Of a DNA stretch of 32,882 nucleotides, positions 32,627-32,882 are shown piece after piece. The stretch lies in the NCBI GenBank assembly GCA_021786385.1, contig JAJYNJ010000063.1, positions 1 to 32,882 on the forward strand. The letters run 5' to 3'. The notes beneath the pieces were generated by a model, which ran no database searches, was not told where the DNA came from, and was given only the letters and a program-made list of their open reading frames with translations. Both the position numbers and the translations under genes were made by a program. The DNA comes from Chloroflexota bacterium (lineage in GTDB: Bacteria; Chloroflexota; Limnocylindria; Limnocylindrales; CSP1-4). The stretch's first letter is position 1. Each line of letters begins with the position of its first letter.

Positions 32627-32882
32627 GAACTCGCTGTCGAGGCGGTCCTGAACGCGGGCCCCGAATGCACGGCATGGTCACGGGGCATGGAGTGCGATCG
32701 TGCCTACGCGAGCGCCTGCCCAGCAGCTCAGCTGAGGACCGACGCTCCGGCACCATCGCTGGCTGGTATGCGCTCCCAAGCGCCGGCAGACTATTTGCCC
32801 GGGGCGCGGTATCGTTCGTCTTCCAGCCGCCGGCGCCCGTGTCGCCCCGGGGCGTGGAGGGGGTGAGGCGCCGTGCGAAGGG
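32627..32882. other. Window end, no gene supported
   Basis: About 255 bases. Apart from a possible N-terminal extension of the hypothetical gene at 32627-32700, I see no coding frame, RNA or strong hairpin. The window ends before the next gene can be identified. Confidence 0.4.

Overview
The window is GC-rich bacterial DNA with short intergenic gaps and many 4-base gene overlaps (ATGA/GTGA). Lipoproteins have Ala/Ser/Thr/Pro-rich linkers, and a PAS-PAS-GAF histidine kinase is paired with a NarL-type regulator. Together with the enzyme repertoire this looks like Chloroflexota or a related high-GC Gram-positive lineage, probably an environmental or metagenomic assembly. That is inference; there is no rRNA or other taxonomic marker here, and I noticed no tRNA, rRNA or CRISPR array.

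Layout. (1) 1-6.7 kb, plus strand: transaldolase-family protein, CoA-acylating methylmalonate-semialdehyde dehydrogenase, SDR oxidoreductase, metallo-beta-lactamase-fold hydrolase, and a pyruvate-phosphate-dikinase-like protein without the PEP/pyruvate barrel and with a C-terminal winged-helix region. (2) 6.8-13.0 kb: a branched-chain-amino-acid-type ABC importer (livHMGF on the minus strand, followed by a frameshifted tyrosine phosphatase) diverging from its lipoprotein binding protein on the plus strand. (3) 13.2-19.6 kb, plus strand: a PEP-synthase-like phosphohistidine-domain protein, an HPr-kinase-like P-loop protein, and the FAD, [2Fe-2S] and molybdopterin subunits of a xanthine-dehydrogenase-family hydroxylase. 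(4) 19.6-21.1 kb: an IS3-family element with recognisable inverted repeats and a frameshifted transposase. (5) 21.2-24.0 kb: a histidine kinase/response regulator pair. (6) 24.0-28.4 kb, plus strand: DUF1097 membrane protein, Tm-1-like (UPF0261) protein, its TIM-barrel partner, and an acetamidase/formamidase-family enzyme with a cysteine-rich insertion. (7) 28.7-32.9 kb, minus strand: lipoprotein, DHA2-type MFS exporter with a MarR regulator, and a frameshifted hypothetical gene.

How the genes may work together. The importer and its binding protein sit next to a molybdenum hydroxylase, so uptake followed by hydroxylation of a small organic compound is a reasonable reading; the substrate cannot be read from the sequence. 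The most unusual feature is a dispersed phosphotransfer set: an ATP-grasp plus phosphohistidine protein (4443-6677), a separate phosphohistidine protein (13169-14956) and an HprK-like protein (14953-15840), none with a pyruvate-binding barrel and with no HPr nearby. This recalls split systems such as phenylphosphate synthase and could phosphorylate a catabolic substrate or act as a sensor. The Tm-1-like pair (24728-26854) corresponds to the two halves of the tomato Tm-1 protein. Three genes carry apparent single-base frameshifts (tyrosine phosphatase, transposase, terminal hypothetical); sequencing error is a serious alternative to true decay.
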